Shown here: positions 39,883 through 48,825 of the stretch, piece by piece | Layout of the letters: each line of letters begins with the position of its first letter | Position numbering within the stretch: position 1 is the first letter of the stretch | Origin: Methylocystis hirsuta | Lineage (GTDB): Bacteria; Pseudomonadota; Alphaproteobacteria; Rhizobiales; Beijerinckiaceae | Direction: 5' to 3' | NCBI RefSeq assembly: GCF_003722355.1 | Contig: NZ_QWDD01000001.1 | Span: forward strand, 682,001-746,000 | Length of the DNA: 64,000 bases | Program-made: the position numbers and the translations under genes | Notes under the pieces: model-generated | The model's input: the letters and a program-made list of their open reading frames with translations, nothing else | What the model was told of the DNA's origin: nothing | Database searches by the model: none

Positions 39883-40620
39883 GTGAGCGCAGATATCAGC
39901 CCTTCTGCCTTCTTCAAGGCCGCGTCGCATGCCTTCAGCGAAACGATAGGCTCCCGACCGGCGCGCCCAGAGCTCGTCGCGCTGCTCTGCGCGCAAGCTT
40001 TTGACAGCTTCACGCAAAACGTCGCCCTTCAGGCGACAGGCGCGCCAGCGCTCGCCTGTCAGGGAGAATGCGCCGCCTGTTGCCGCCTTCGCGTCGTCGC
40101 GACGGCTCCGGAAATATTTCTGCTCGCGCGATTCATTTCCGTTAACGCCGCCGCCTTTAGGGAGCGCGGCATAATGCTCCGCAAGCGCATCGCCGCCGCC
40201 GATCAGGCCGTTGGCGGCCTGTCCGAACAACAGCGACTGACCGCCCAGCATGCCTGCCCGCTGATCGAAGGCGAATTATGCCTCGCCTATAAAATTCGTC
40301 CGCTTGCGTGCCGCGGTCATGCGGCCTTCGACAAGGCGTTATGCCTTGCGGCGGTGAGAGGCGAAGCCGTGGAAGCGCCGATCTCGACGCCGCATCTCGT
40401 TGTCCGCAGCCTCGTTCAGAACGCCATGATGGCGGCGCTGCGGCGCGCCGGATTGGCTTGGGGACTCTACGAGGTCAACAGAGCTCTCAACTGCGCGCTC
40501 TCCGCGCCGAATGCGCTCGAACAATGGATATCGGGCGAAGATCCTTTGACGAACGCGCGAATTCCCGACTTCGACCTTATCGAAGCAGCGGCGATTTTGG
40601 ATGCTGCCGCCACCGCGTAG
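39883..40620 (+). CDS. YkgJ-family cysteine-cluster protein
   Basis: About 245 residues from a GTG at 39883 behind GGAGA. The Cys cluster ACQGECAACCRLRVVATAPE near residue 55 and later cysteines in HACPLIEGELCLAYKIRPLA with CRGHAAF form the conserved zinc/iron-chelating pattern of the YkgJ (UPF0153) family. These proteins bind Fe-S or metal through eight cysteines; cellular role unknown. It is convergent with the NosZ-like/ABC operon (36-bp gap). The frame is open to 39736 but the extra N-terminal residues are low complexity. Confidence 0.75.
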   Translation: MSADISPSAFFKAASHAFSETIGSRPARPELVALLCAQAFDSFTQNVALQATGAPALACQGECAACCRLRVVATAPEIFLLARFISVNAAAFRERGIMLRKRIAAADQAVGGLSEQQRLTAQHACPLIEGELCLAYKIRPLACRGHAAFDKALCLAAVRGEAVEAPISTPHLVVRSLVQNAMMAALRRAGLAWGLYEVNRALNCALSAPNALEQWISGEDPLTNARIPDFDLIEAAAILDAAATA

Positions 40621-40655
40621 AGGGCGATCGCGCCCGTCAATTTGACGGAGAGACT

Positions 40656-42056
40656 TCAGTGCGGCGGCATCCAGATCCAGAGCGGAGGCGGCCCGGGAAA
40701 CCGAACATCCTTTGCGATCGTAGCGTCGTCGACATTGTCCGGTTTCAGATAGACATAATAATTGTCGACGCGCTGAAATAACTCATTCGTGGGTGTGCTC
40801 TCGGGACTCACAAGCATGGTGTTGCTGAAGCGCACATGCATGTAGTGGGGCAATAACTCGGTGAATTTCGTGAGGCGCGCCTCAAAGATGAAGCGGTAGA
40901 GCTGCCGGCCTGTGACTTTCAGCACCGCGGCGGTGGCGTCGTCGATCGGCGTGAGCGGCGCTTCCTGCCAGCCGACTCCAACCTGCACGAAACCCTGCAC
41001 GCTCGGCGACATGACGTAAATGGGGTGTTCGGCTTTTGTGTTCTCCAGATAAATCGTCACCTCATAACGGCTGTCGCCGAGCCGCGTAATTGACGCGATG
41101 TCGCTCTGCAGGGTGGACGTCGCAAGTTCTTCGAGCGCGGCGAGTCGCTGCCGACCGGCGTCAAGTTCATATTGTTGGTAGCGCGCCACGCCGTAATTTG
41201 CCGCAGACGCTAAGACGAACATCAGCGCCGCGGCGGCGAAGATGCGTCCCGCTGCCGCCCACAGCGTCTTGCCGAGTTTTTCGAAATCGCGAGCGCCGTC
41301 TGCAGCGGCGCCGACCGGCGCGGGCGCTTTTAACGCGGTGGGTTCGGGGCGCTGGATCGGCGCAGCGACGAGGGCGCGCGGTTCGCCGCACGGAAGGAGA
41401 ATTCCTTGCCGCATCTCGAACATGCGATCAGCGCGTTGCGCAAGCGCATGGTTATGCGTGACGAGCGCCATGGCGAAATTTTCTTCTCGTCGCAAATTGT
41501 CGAGCAGCGCGAAGATCTCTTCTTCCGTCTCCTCGTCGAGATCGCTTGTCGGTTCGTCCCCAAGCAGCAATTGCGGCTCATTGATCAAAGCCCGAGCGAT
41601 GACGACGCGACGCTGCTCGCCGCCGGACATCTGTCCTGGGAAGGTTGTCGTCCGATCGCTCAGGCCGACGCGGGCGAGAAGGCCTTGCGCGCGCGCATAG
41701 GCGTATTCCGGCGTCACGTCGTTACCCAGCAGGGCCGGCAAGGCGACGTTATCGATGGCGCGAAGATTCGGGAGGAGGCTCGGGAACTGAAAGACAAAAC
41801 CGATGCGCTCCCGCCTGACATCGGCAAGCTGCGCCTCGGGGAGATCCCAGATCTCGTCCCCGGCCAGTTGAACTCTGCCCGCGGTCGGCGCCGTCAGCCC
41901 GCCGACCATGGCGAGCAGCGTCGATTTACCGGAGCCAGATCGTCCGACGATCGAAACGAACTCGCCTGCGCCAACGATCAAATCGGCGCAGATCACCGCG
42001 TCGACGCCAGGATCGCCGCCGTAGCGCTTGCGCAAACCCTTGGCGGAAAGGATCAT
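40656..42056 (-). CDS. ABC transporter ATPase (MacB/LolD type) fused to a membrane anchor and periplasmic domain
   Basis: A 466-residue protein. Residues 1-225 are a complete LolD/MacB-type ATPase: Walker A GRSGSGKSTLL near 38, signature MSGGEQRRVVIARALI near 140, Walker B LLLGDEPTSDLD. After a Pro/Ala linker a membrane segment (RIFAAAALMFVLASAANYGV, about 270-290) leads into a coiled stretch and a periplasmic beta-rich domain (DSRYEVTIYLENTKAEHPIY; QLYRFIFEARLTKFTELLPH) ending PPPLWIWMPPH. Fusing an ATPase to a C-terminal exported domain is unusual. It is the third gene of the operon; ATG at 42056 overlaps the permease stop by 4 bp. It probably exports or inserts something for the NosZ-like protein. 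Confidence 0.8.
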   Translation of the reverse strand: MILSAKGLRKRYGGDPGVDAVICADLIVGAGEFVSIVGRSGSGKSTLLAMVGGLTAPTAGRVQLAGDEIWDLPEAQLADVRRERIGFVFQFPSLLPNLRAIDNVALPALLGNDVTPEYAYARAQGLLARVGLSDRTTTFPGQMSGGEQRRVVIARALINEPQLLLGDEPTSDLDEETEEEIFALLDNLRREENFAMALVTHNHALAQRADRMFEMRQGILLPCGEPRALVAAPIQRPEPTALKAPAPVGAAADGARDFEKLGKTLWAAAGRIFAAAALMFVLASAANYGVARYQQYELDAGRQRLAALEELATSTLQSDIASITRLGDSRYEVTIYLENTKAEHPIYVMSPSVQGFVQVGVGWQEAPLTPIDDATAAVLKVTGRQLYRFIFEARLTKFTELLPHYMHVRFSNTMLVSPESTPTNELFQRVDNYYVYLKPDNVDDATIAKDVRFPGPPPLWIWMPPH

Positions 42057-43360
42057 CGTGCGCTTTCCATCTGGATCATCGCATAGGGTTCGAGACGCCG
42101 TGCCCGCCAAGCGGCGACAAAAGCCCCCCCGACGCCGATCGCGACGCCGCAGAGCGCGGCGGCGCCGGCGGCGATCCAGATGATTCCGGCAGGCGGCGCG
42201 TCGAAGGGCACGCCGAGAGACGAGAAGTAAAAGCCGAGAGAACGGGCAAAAACGAAGATCAGCGAAAAGCCCGCGCCGATGCCTAACAGGCCGCCAAAGC
42301 CTGTGATGAGCCCAGCCTCGATCAGGGTGATCGATATGATCTGCGCCGGCCTCGCGCCCATGGCCCGCAGCACGCCGATTTCGCGATAGCGCTCTTGGAT
42401 GATGGCGGAAAACAACAGCGACACGAGAAAGAATATCGCCAGCATCAGCAAGCCCGCGAAGATCGCCACGCCCCAGAAGAGACTTCCGAGCGATTGGCGC
42501 GCCGCGGTGAAAATCGGATTGCCCGTGACGATCTTGATGGCCGGAATCTGTCCAATGGCGAAACGCGCTTGCTCCGCCGAGGCGCCGGGCGACAGCTGCA
42601 GGAGAAATGCAGAGACACGATCCTGCGCGATTGACGGAAGGCATTCGGCCCCTCCTGCGGCGTGATCATGATGCGTCGCGTCGACCTCTTCCGAAGGCGA
42701 AGACGCGGGCGGTTGAACAGGGACGTTTGCAGGGCGCGTCCGGATCGCGGCGGCGACAAGTTCGTCGAGCGCGGAAAAGGTGATGAAATAAGATTCGTCG
42801 AAGGGGCCCACGCCCGTTCGACCCAATCGGCCCGTCACGACCAGCGACCGACCGCAAATCGTCAGGACTTCGCCAGTCTTCAGCGCGACCCGCTCGCCAA
42901 CAAGCAGGCCCCCCGTGGCCCCCAAAGGTTTCTCCCCGGCTGGAAGCCAAGATTCGACGGTGAAATCGGTCGCCTGATCATAGGCGATCAGATTGATCGC
43001 GCGCCCCTCGACGTTCGCGCGGATGAGATGCTGCGCGGCGACCTTCGCCACGCCGGGAACGGCTCTGAGCTTGTCGTCCAGCGCGACATCCAGATCGAGA
43101 TCCGTCGGCTGTATCGTGAGCAGCGTGCTGGTGATGTTCACCAAGGCGCCATGCGGCACGACAACGAGATCGGCGCCCATTCGCGAAAAGGTCGTCAAGA
43201 TTCCTTCCCGCAGCGACCAGCCGGTGACGAAGCCGGAGAAGACAACTCCGACGGCGATCATCACCGCCATGCCGAGCAACAGACTTCGCAGCAGCCGACG
43301 TCCGACGTTCTGCGCGCCGAGCCGCACCAGCAGGAAGCGCGAGCGATGGCGTTTCGTCAT
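42053..43360 (-). CDS. FtsX/MacB-type ABC permease with a His-rich periplasmic loop
   Basis: A 435-residue permease with the MacB layout: first membrane helix (LLLGMAVMIAVGVVFSGFVT, residues 27-46), a large periplasmic domain (about 50-285), then three helices (FWGVAIFAGLLMLAIFFLVS; a second after YREIGVLRAMGARPAQIISI; a third near the C-terminus). The EIGVLRAMGA motif contacts the ATPase. The periplasmic domain contains an insert VDATHHDHAAGGAEC (residues 226-240) with three His and a Cys, a plausible metal-binding loop. Such transporters move lipoproteins, peptides or act mechanically on periplasmic partners. Gene order NosZ-like, permease, ATPase suggests a shared job. Confidence 0.85.
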   Translation of the reverse strand: MTKRHRSRFLLVRLGAQNVGRRLLRSLLLGMAVMIAVGVVFSGFVTGWSLREGILTTFSRMGADLVVVPHGALVNITSTLLTIQPTDLDLDVALDDKLRAVPGVAKVAAQHLIRANVEGRAINLIAYDQATDFTVESWLPAGEKPLGATGGLLVGERVALKTGEVLTICGRSLVVTGRLGRTGVGPFDESYFITFSALDELVAAAIRTRPANVPVQPPASSPSEEVDATHHDHAAGGAECLPSIAQDRVSAFLLQLSPGASAEQARFAIGQIPAIKIVTGNPIFTAARQSLGSLFWGVAIFAGLLMLAIFFLVSLLFSAIIQERYREIGVLRAMGARPAQIISITLIEAGLITGFGGLLGIGAGFSLIFVFARSLGFYFSSLGVPFDAPPAGIIWIAAGAAALCGVAIGVGGAFVAAWRARRLEPYAMIQMESAR

Positions 43361-43506
43361 AGGTGCAACCGTTATCTGCAGTTCGATGCGGCCTGGCGTA
43401 TGAGGCGGGGGCGCTTCGTTGAGTAGCCGCCGCGATCGCTTGAGAGGCTCGTCGCCCGACGCAAGCGAGTCGAATGAGCGTCTTGCGGCGGGTTCCGCCG
43501 GTCCCG

Positions 43507-45171
43507 TCAGACCGTGGTGCAGCGGCTGTGGATCAATTCCTGATTGTTCCGCGGAACAATAACGCAGTCGTGGTGACCGCCAAAGTTCGGAATATAACCG
43601 ACCGGCTCCAGCGTATCCTGCGTGAAGATGAAGGTTCCTCCTTCGAGCCGCTGGAATCCGCTGAAGATCGCGAGCACATATTTGCCGTCATAGGTGACAT
43701 GCATCGTCTGCAGGTCAACGCCCACATTCTCGAAGCGCTTGATCGTCGTCCACGTATTGGTGTCGACGACGACGATGGCGCTTTTCGCCGGCTTGCGATG
43801 CAGCTCGGAGACAAACATCTTTGAGCCGTCCATCGAATAGGTGATGTGGAACGGGCTCGGCGTTGAGCCGCTCCAGTGCGAATCCTTGAACTCAGTGACG
43901 CGCTTCCAGTTGCGCGGATCGCGGTCCGAACAATCGAACACGCCCATGCTGTTTTGTCGGGTGTTGTTCGTCATGGTGAACCATTTGCCGTGCGGTCCAA
44001 ACCCGCATTCGTGTCCCGAGGACACGACATTGTCCAGCTTGATGTCCCAAATGCCGTCGGCGATTTTCTTGACCGGAATGCTTTCCTTCGTTGTGCCGTC
44101 AGGGGAAGAGATGCACGCAACCGGCTCCATCGTCGTGCGGTCGATGATGACGCCGACGGCGAACATGCGAAGCGTCACCAGCGAGAGCGGATGGATGGGG
44201 TGGTGGACGCAATTATCGGCGCCGGTCAGCGTCTTCACCGAATCGCCCGGAAGCTGTCCCGTATAGGCGAGATACTCGCCCATCGGCACCATCTCCCAAT
44301 CGAGCTTGTTTCCCTTAACGCCGCGATAATCATAGAGCCCGGTGTCAGGCGCCTTTACGAGACGGGAGACGCGAACGGTTCCGCCCTTGAACCAATTGTC
44401 CTCGAGCACGCCGTCCGGTTCGTTTCCGCGCCAGTCGAAACGGAATGCGTCGATCACCGTTGTCTTTTGAGTTCCGGTCGCGCGATTGAAGAAGGCGACC
44501 ACATCCTTTTGCCCGTCCGCGACCGTGAAGCCAGACGCATCCGGGAAGATGACGGTGTGCACGCCAAGTCCGATCCCCGTGGTCTCGGCGATATTCTCGA
44601 GCAAATTCATCTGCTGCCCGTCGAAGCCGACGCGATAGATCTGATTGCCCTGGCCCCACAAAGGATCGAGCATTCCATGTTCCCGGATCTGAGTGGGGAT
44701 GCCATAAATCAGGACGTTCTGCCCACCCTGGGTCGAGTTTACGAATTCGAAGCCTTTGCGCGGATCGGCCGAAGGAAAGGCCGCGAGATGATGGGCGATG
44801 GGGCAGCTGTCGCCGTAATTCCAATATTCGATCCAGGCCATTGTCTTGCCGGTCGCAAGATCCTGCACCTGAGCGCCCCCGCCGAGCTTCGTCGGGGTGA
44901 GCCAGACGTAGTCGCCGAGCGTCGCAAGACGCGGCGCATTCGCCTCCGCCGCCGACGCTGAGTCTCCCATCAGGCCTGAGAACAGCCCTGCCGCATTGGC
45001 GGATTTGCCGCCGAAAATGGTCCCGATGATTCCGGCCGTCGCGGCGCGCAGCACCTCTCTACGTTCCACCCGGCTACGCGGATTGAGAGGCCGCACAACC
45101 TGCGGCGCGGCGATCTCAGATGTTGCGCAATGTCCATCTTTTTCCGACGGGAAGTTTTGATCGGCAGACAT
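43507..45171 (-). CDS. Tat-exported His-rich beta-propeller protein, NosZ-like without a CuA domain
   Basis: A 554-residue protein. The Tat signal holds RVERREVLRAATAGIIG with FGGKSANA (cleavage region near residue 60). The rest looks like a seven-bladed propeller with paired or conserved histidines at blade starts: H127-H128 (IAHHLAAF), H165 (REHGML), H205, H323/H324/H327 (CVHHPIHP), H387/H394 (GHECGFGPHG), H442 (PFHITYS), H491 (MHVTYDG) and H533/H534 (GGHHDCVIVP). The HH, HG, PHG and HDA-like elements recall the CuZ-ligand positions of nitrous oxide reductase, but the C-terminal cupredoxin CuA domain is absent. Selenium-binding protein/methanethiol oxidase was considered and fits less well. 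Start MSADQNF at 45171 behind AGGGAGAG. First gene of the operon. Confidence 0.6.
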   Translation of the reverse strand: MSADQNFPSEKDGHCATSEIAAPQVVRPLNPRSRVERREVLRAATAGIIGTIFGGKSANAAGLFSGLMGDSASAAEANAPRLATLGDYVWLTPTKLGGGAQVQDLATGKTMAWIEYWNYGDSCPIAHHLAAFPSADPRKGFEFVNSTQGGQNVLIYGIPTQIREHGMLDPLWGQGNQIYRVGFDGQQMNLLENIAETTGIGLGVHTVIFPDASGFTVADGQKDVVAFFNRATGTQKTTVIDAFRFDWRGNEPDGVLEDNWFKGGTVRVSRLVKAPDTGLYDYRGVKGNKLDWEMVPMGEYLAYTGQLPGDSVKTLTGADNCVHHPIHPLSLVTLRMFAVGVIIDRTTMEPVACISSPDGTTKESIPVKKIADGIWDIKLDNVVSSGHECGFGPHGKWFTMTNNTRQNSMGVFDCSDRDPRNWKRVTEFKDSHWSGSTPSPFHITYSMDGSKMFVSELHRKPAKSAIVVVDTNTWTTIKRFENVGVDLQTMHVTYDGKYVLAIFSGFQRLEGGTFIFTQDTLEPVGYIPNFGGHHDCVIVPRNNQELIHSRCTTV

Positions 45172-45392
45172 CGGTCTCTCCCTAAGAGCGCAGCGAGCTT
45201 GATCCAATCCATTGGATGGATAAGTCAGATAGGTCTGCGATAGAGTTCTTCGTTCGGCAAGCACTTTTGTGATTTTGAGCGCGCGAAGAAAGATTGTCCT
45301 GGCTAGGGTTGTCGCCGGATCAAACGTCGAGATTGCAGGTCGATGGACGATCGCATCAAATTGCGAAAGCTCTACCGACCATTATGAGACCA

Positions 45393-46580
45393 TTATGAAT
45401 GACTAAGGCCCACAAGCGACGCGCCGCGACGATAATCCGATCTTTCTCCGGCGACCCAGGCGTTGGAGACCGAAATATCCGTCGGGTCGAAGGCCGCCAT
45501 GTCGGCGCGATATCCCGGCGCGAGGCGGCCGAGCGAGCGTCCGAGACCTAGAAACTCGGCAGGGTGGCAAGAGGCGCAGCGCAGCGCCTGCTCCAGAGGC
45601 AGTCCTAGAAGCCGAACACAGTTGCGAACCGCGCTCGCCATCTCGATCGACGATCCTGCAAGCGCGCCCTCCTGCGTGCGGCAACTGCCGTCGCGGACCA
45701 TGATCCGCGCGCCAAGGAGATCGAACTCTGCTTTTATCCCGCCGACTGGCGGCATGGCGTCGCTCACCAGCATGGGACGCCCGACGCCGCGCATCGCCAA
45801 TCCCAGCATGGCGGGCGCGACGTGCTCGCCGTCGACGATCATCCCGTAATAGGCGTGGGGCGATTCGAGCGCAGCCGCGACAGGTCCGGGCTCGCGCGCG
45901 GAAAGCGGACGCATCGCGTTGAACAAATGCGTGAAGCCCGTCAGGCCCTCGGCCATTGCGGCGCGGGTTTCCTCATAAGTCGCCATCGAATGACCGAGCG
46001 AGACCTTCGCTCCCGCAGCGACAAGTTCGGCGATGAAGCCGTCGGGCGTTTCCTCGGGCGCGAGCGTCACGAGCAATACGCCCGCGCGAAACGCGCCGAG
46101 CATTTGGCGATGATGGGGTTGTGGACGGCGGATAAACTCTCGCCGATGAACGCCTGGCTTTTGCGGAGATAAAAAAGGGCCTTCGAGGTGAAGCCCGAGA
46201 ATGCCGGGCTCGCGCGCCATGACTGCGCTCACGGCGCCAAGCGCCGCAGCCATCGCCTCATCGCTATCCGTGATGAGCGTCGGCAATAGCGACGTCACGC
46301 CGTACCTGCGATGCGCCTGCGCAATCTTCGCCAGAGCGGCGGGCGTTGGATGGGCGTTGAAAAGGACGTCTCCTCCGCCATTGACCTGAATGTCGATAAA
46401 GCCCGGCGCGAGCCATGCGCCTTGAGGGACGTTGTAAACTTCCATCGAAGATGGGAGATCCGATCGCCGCGTCAGCGCCGCGATTTGCTGACCTTCAATC
46501 ACGACGGCACAGTCGTCATGTTTTTTTTCGCCGTCGAAGACGACGTCCGCGGCCACCGCGTGTCGAGAGCAGCCGTTCAT
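45393..46580 (-). CDS. nagA: N-acetylglucosamine-6-phosphate deacetylase
   Basis: A 395-residue amidohydrolase that removes acetate from GlcNAc-6-P in amino-sugar and cell-wall recycling. Metal and active-site features: APGFIDIQVNGGGDVLFN near residue 55, LHLEGPFLSPQKPGVHRREF near 130 (Glu metal ligand), VSLGHSMATYEE and THLFNAMRPL (His ligands), and the catalytic Asp in VSDAMPPVGG near 275. It overlaps the upstream deaminase-like gene by 4 bp, so the two are an operon. Confidence 0.93.
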   Translation of the reverse strand: MNGCSRHAVAADVVFDGEKKHDDCAVVIEGQQIAALTRRSDLPSSMEVYNVPQGAWLAPGFIDIQVNGGGDVLFNAHPTPAALAKIAQAHRRYGVTSLLPTLITDSDEAMAAALGAVSAVMAREPGILGLHLEGPFLSPQKPGVHRREFIRRPQPHHRQMLGAFRAGVLLVTLAPEETPDGFIAELVAAGAKVSLGHSMATYEETRAAMAEGLTGFTHLFNAMRPLSAREPGPVAAALESPHAYYGMIVDGEHVAPAMLGLAMRGVGRPMLVSDAMPPVGGIKAEFDLLGARIMVRDGSCRTQEGALAGSSIEMASAVRNCVRLLGLPLEQALRCASCHPAEFLGLGRSLGRLAPGYRADMAAFDPTDISVSNAWVAGERSDYRRGASLVGLSHS

Positions 46581-47608
46581 CGCGTGCGCGTGATCTTGCG
46601 CAGGTGGCGCGGCCGGTCGGCGTTCTTTCCGCGCATCGCGGCCAAGCGGACGACCATGGCGTAGAAGCTCTGGATCAGACAGATTGCGTCGGTTTCGGGA
46701 TGTTCAGCGGGCAATGCTGGAAGCCGGCCCGGCGTCCGCTCCTCCGATGAGGTGATGAAGACCGCCGCTCCCTTTGCCCTGAGATCCGCGGCGAGCTGCG
46801 TCATGCCCGCGGCGGCGGCGTCAGTCGGCGCAAACATGAGCACGGGATAGTGAGGCGCCACCAGAGCAACCGGGCCGTGGAGGAATTCGGCCGAAGAAAA
46901 GCATTCCGCGTGCAGATCCGAGGTTTCCTTCAGTTTCAGGGCGGCCTCGCGCGCTATGGCGAGCGTCGGACCGCGTCCGATCGTGACGAGACTTTCCGCG
47001 CCTGCGATCTTCTCCAGAACGCTGCTCCAGTCGAGATCGCCGGCGGTGGCGAGGCGATCCGGCAATGACCTCAGCGCATTCGCGAGCGGCTTGTCCTCGG
47101 CCCAAACGGCGACCAGTCGGGCAAGCGCCGCCACCGATGCGATGAAGGTCTTGGTCGCCGGGATGCTGAGTTCGGGGCCCGCCGCCATCGGCAACACGAA
47201 TTCGCAGGCCTGCGCGAGCCCGCTCGCCGGGTCATTTGTGATGCAGGCGGTCACGGCCCCGCAAGAGCGCGCCGCCGCGGCCTGTTCGATGATGTCGCTG
47301 CTCTCGCCCGACTGTGAAATTGCGAGAAAGAGCTGGTCAGCCAGGCGCAGAGGCCGATGATAGATCGTCGTGATGCTGGGCGCGGCGGGCGCCACCACAA
47401 CGCCGAGGTATCGTTCGATCAGATGCTTGCCGAAGGTCGCGGCGTGCGCCGAACTGCCGCGCGCGCAGGTGACGACGACTTGAGGCGGCTTGCGCCGTAA
47501 CCGATCCGCGAGAACTGGCAGAACCTCGGCGAGCCCGTCCCCCTGCGCTCGCACGGCCGCCGGAGCCTCTCGCATATCGGAAATCATCTGCGCGTCGAGG
47601 ACGGTCAT
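46577..47608 (-). CDS. SIS-domain glucosamine-6-phosphate deaminase (NagB-II/GlmS-like isomerase domain)
   Basis: A 343-residue protein made of two SIS domains without the glutamine amidotransferase domain of GlmS. Motifs: VVTCARGSSAHAATFGKHLI, LFLAISQSGESSDIIEQAAA (sugar-phosphate-binding Ser cluster), VTIGRGPTLAIAREAALKLK, and ECFSSAEFLHGPVALV. GlmS-like proteins of this size usually deaminate or isomerise GlcN-6-P, which would follow NagA in the same pathway. First gene of the nagA operon, divergent from murQ across a 176-bp gap that should hold both promoters. Confidence 0.88.
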   Translation of the reverse strand: MTVLDAQMISDMREAPAAVRAQGDGLAEVLPVLADRLRRKPPQVVVTCARGSSAHAATFGKHLIERYLGVVVAPAAPSITTIYHRPLRLADQLFLAISQSGESSDIIEQAAAARSCGAVTACITNDPASGLAQACEFVLPMAAGPELSIPATKTFIASVAALARLVAVWAEDKPLANALRSLPDRLATAGDLDWSSVLEKIAGAESLVTIGRGPTLAIAREAALKLKETSDLHAECFSSAEFLHGPVALVAPHYPVLMFAPTDAAAAGMTQLAADLRAKGAAVFITSSEERTPGRLPALPAEHPETDAICLIQSFYAMVVRLAAMRGKNADRPRHLRKITRTR

Positions 47609-47784
47609 TGGTTTAGGCTTCCGGTCAAACCCATCAGCACAGAGATTGAGCCGGACGCGCGGGAAAGCAAGTTCCAGCGCAGCTCCCGCGTCGGCGCCGG
47701 CGTCATGAGCTGGCTGATAGGAAGCTTAGCTTGAACTCTCCCCACCATTTGGCCATATGCGGCTTATCAGCTGGAATTGCGCCG

Positions 47785-48744
47785 ATGTGCCCGACGGAGA
47801 CCGAACGCCAAAGTCCGCGCTATGCCAAGATCGACGTCTGGGAACCGGCCGAGATCCTGGATTCAATGATCGAAGGGCAATTTTCCGCCGTCGCCGCCGT
47901 TCGAGCCGCGCGCCCCGCGATTGAGCGGGCGGCGCTTGCGATTGAGCGCCGGCTGCGCGGGCCTGGACGGCTCGTTTACGTCGGCGCCGGCACATCCGGT
48001 CGTTTGGCCGCCCAGGATGGGGCGGAGCTCATGCCAACCTTCGGCTGGCCGCAAGATCGGCTTCTGCTCCTCATGGCGGGCGGACAAACCGCCCTGCTAC
48101 ACGCTGTTGAAGGCGCCGAAGACCAGGACCACCAGGCGGTCGAACTCGTCCGGCGGCATGAGATTGGGGCGTCCGATGTGACCATTGCGGTGGCCGCAAG
48201 CGGCACGACGCCTTTTACGCTCGCCTGTTTGCGCGAGGCGAAAAACCGAGGCTCCTTGACAATCGGCGTCGCGAACAATCGCGGGACGCCGCTTCTCCAG
48301 GAGGCCGATCATTCGATTTTTCTCGAAACTGGCGCGGAACCGATCGCCGGCTCGACGCGGATGAAGGCGGGAACCGCCCAGCGCATCACGCTTATTCTGC
48401 TCTCGTCGCTCGTCATGATCCTGCTCGGGCGCGTCTATGACGGCCTCATGGTGGATGTGCAGGCTTCCAACAAGAAACTGGTCCGACGGAGCGAAAAAAT
48501 CCTGTCGCGGCTGACCGGGCGCGGCGACGAGGAGATCCATGAGGCCTTGCAGCGCGCCGGCGGGAGCGTGAAGCTCGCCTTTCTGTTGCTGCAGGGCTAC
48601 GGGCTCGCCAAGGCGGCGGCGGCGCTGGATGAGGCAGAGGGCCATTTACGTCGCGCCATGAGCTTGATGGTCGAGCGGCCAAAGCCGGCGGATCTTCGAG
48701 AGACCACCCAGCCGTATATTCGGGAAGATGCGACGCACGAGTAG
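47785..48744 (+). CDS. murQ: N-acetylmuramic acid 6-phosphate etherase
   Basis: A 319-residue SIS-fold lyase that cleaves the lactyl ether of MurNAc-6-P to give GlcNAc-6-P, the NagA substrate. Features: SPRYAKIDVW start, YVGAGTSGRLAAQDGAELMP near residue 60, VAASGTTPFTLACLREAKNR, the conserved EPIAGSTRMKAGTAQRI near 195, and VDVQASNKKLVRR. ATG at 47785 gives a normal N-terminus; the frame is open 54 bp upstream. Transcribed away from nagA, so both arms of the recycling locus share one control region. Confidence 0.95.
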   Translation: MCPTETERQSPRYAKIDVWEPAEILDSMIEGQFSAVAAVRAARPAIERAALAIERRLRGPGRLVYVGAGTSGRLAAQDGAELMPTFGWPQDRLLLLMAGGQTALLHAVEGAEDQDHQAVELVRRHEIGASDVTIAVAASGTTPFTLACLREAKNRGSLTIGVANNRGTPLLQEADHSIFLETGAEPIAGSTRMKAGTAQRITLILLSSLVMILLGRVYDGLMVDVQASNKKLVRRSEKILSRLTGRGDEEIHEALQRAGGSVKLAFLLLQGYGLAKAAAALDEAEGHLRRAMSLMVERPKPADLRETTQPYIREDATHE

Positions 48745-48825
48745 GGCGCCAGCTTGAGGTTCGCACTCCGGCAATTGCGATTTAGCCTCCTCGCGGGCTG
48801 ACCCGCACGTCGAGCGCTCCACGCT

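Noticed and set aside
43507..45171. Selenium-binding protein / methanethiol oxidase for the propeller gene
   Set aside because: Expected SBP56 metal motifs were not seen; the histidine pattern is closer to the NosZ propeller.
43507..45171. True nitrous oxide reductase (NosZ)
   Set aside because: The C-terminal CuA cupredoxin domain is absent and no nosR, nosD or nosL genes are adjacent, so only a NosZ-like label is justified.
45205..45235. Palindrome ATCCATTGGAT upstream of the propeller gene as an operator
   Set aside because: Short, single and unlike a known binding site that I can name; it would be guesswork.
45380..45400. Tandem 11-bp direct repeat GACCATTATGA near the nagA stop
   Set aside because: Only two copies, at the 3' side of a gene; no regulatory meaning can be supported.
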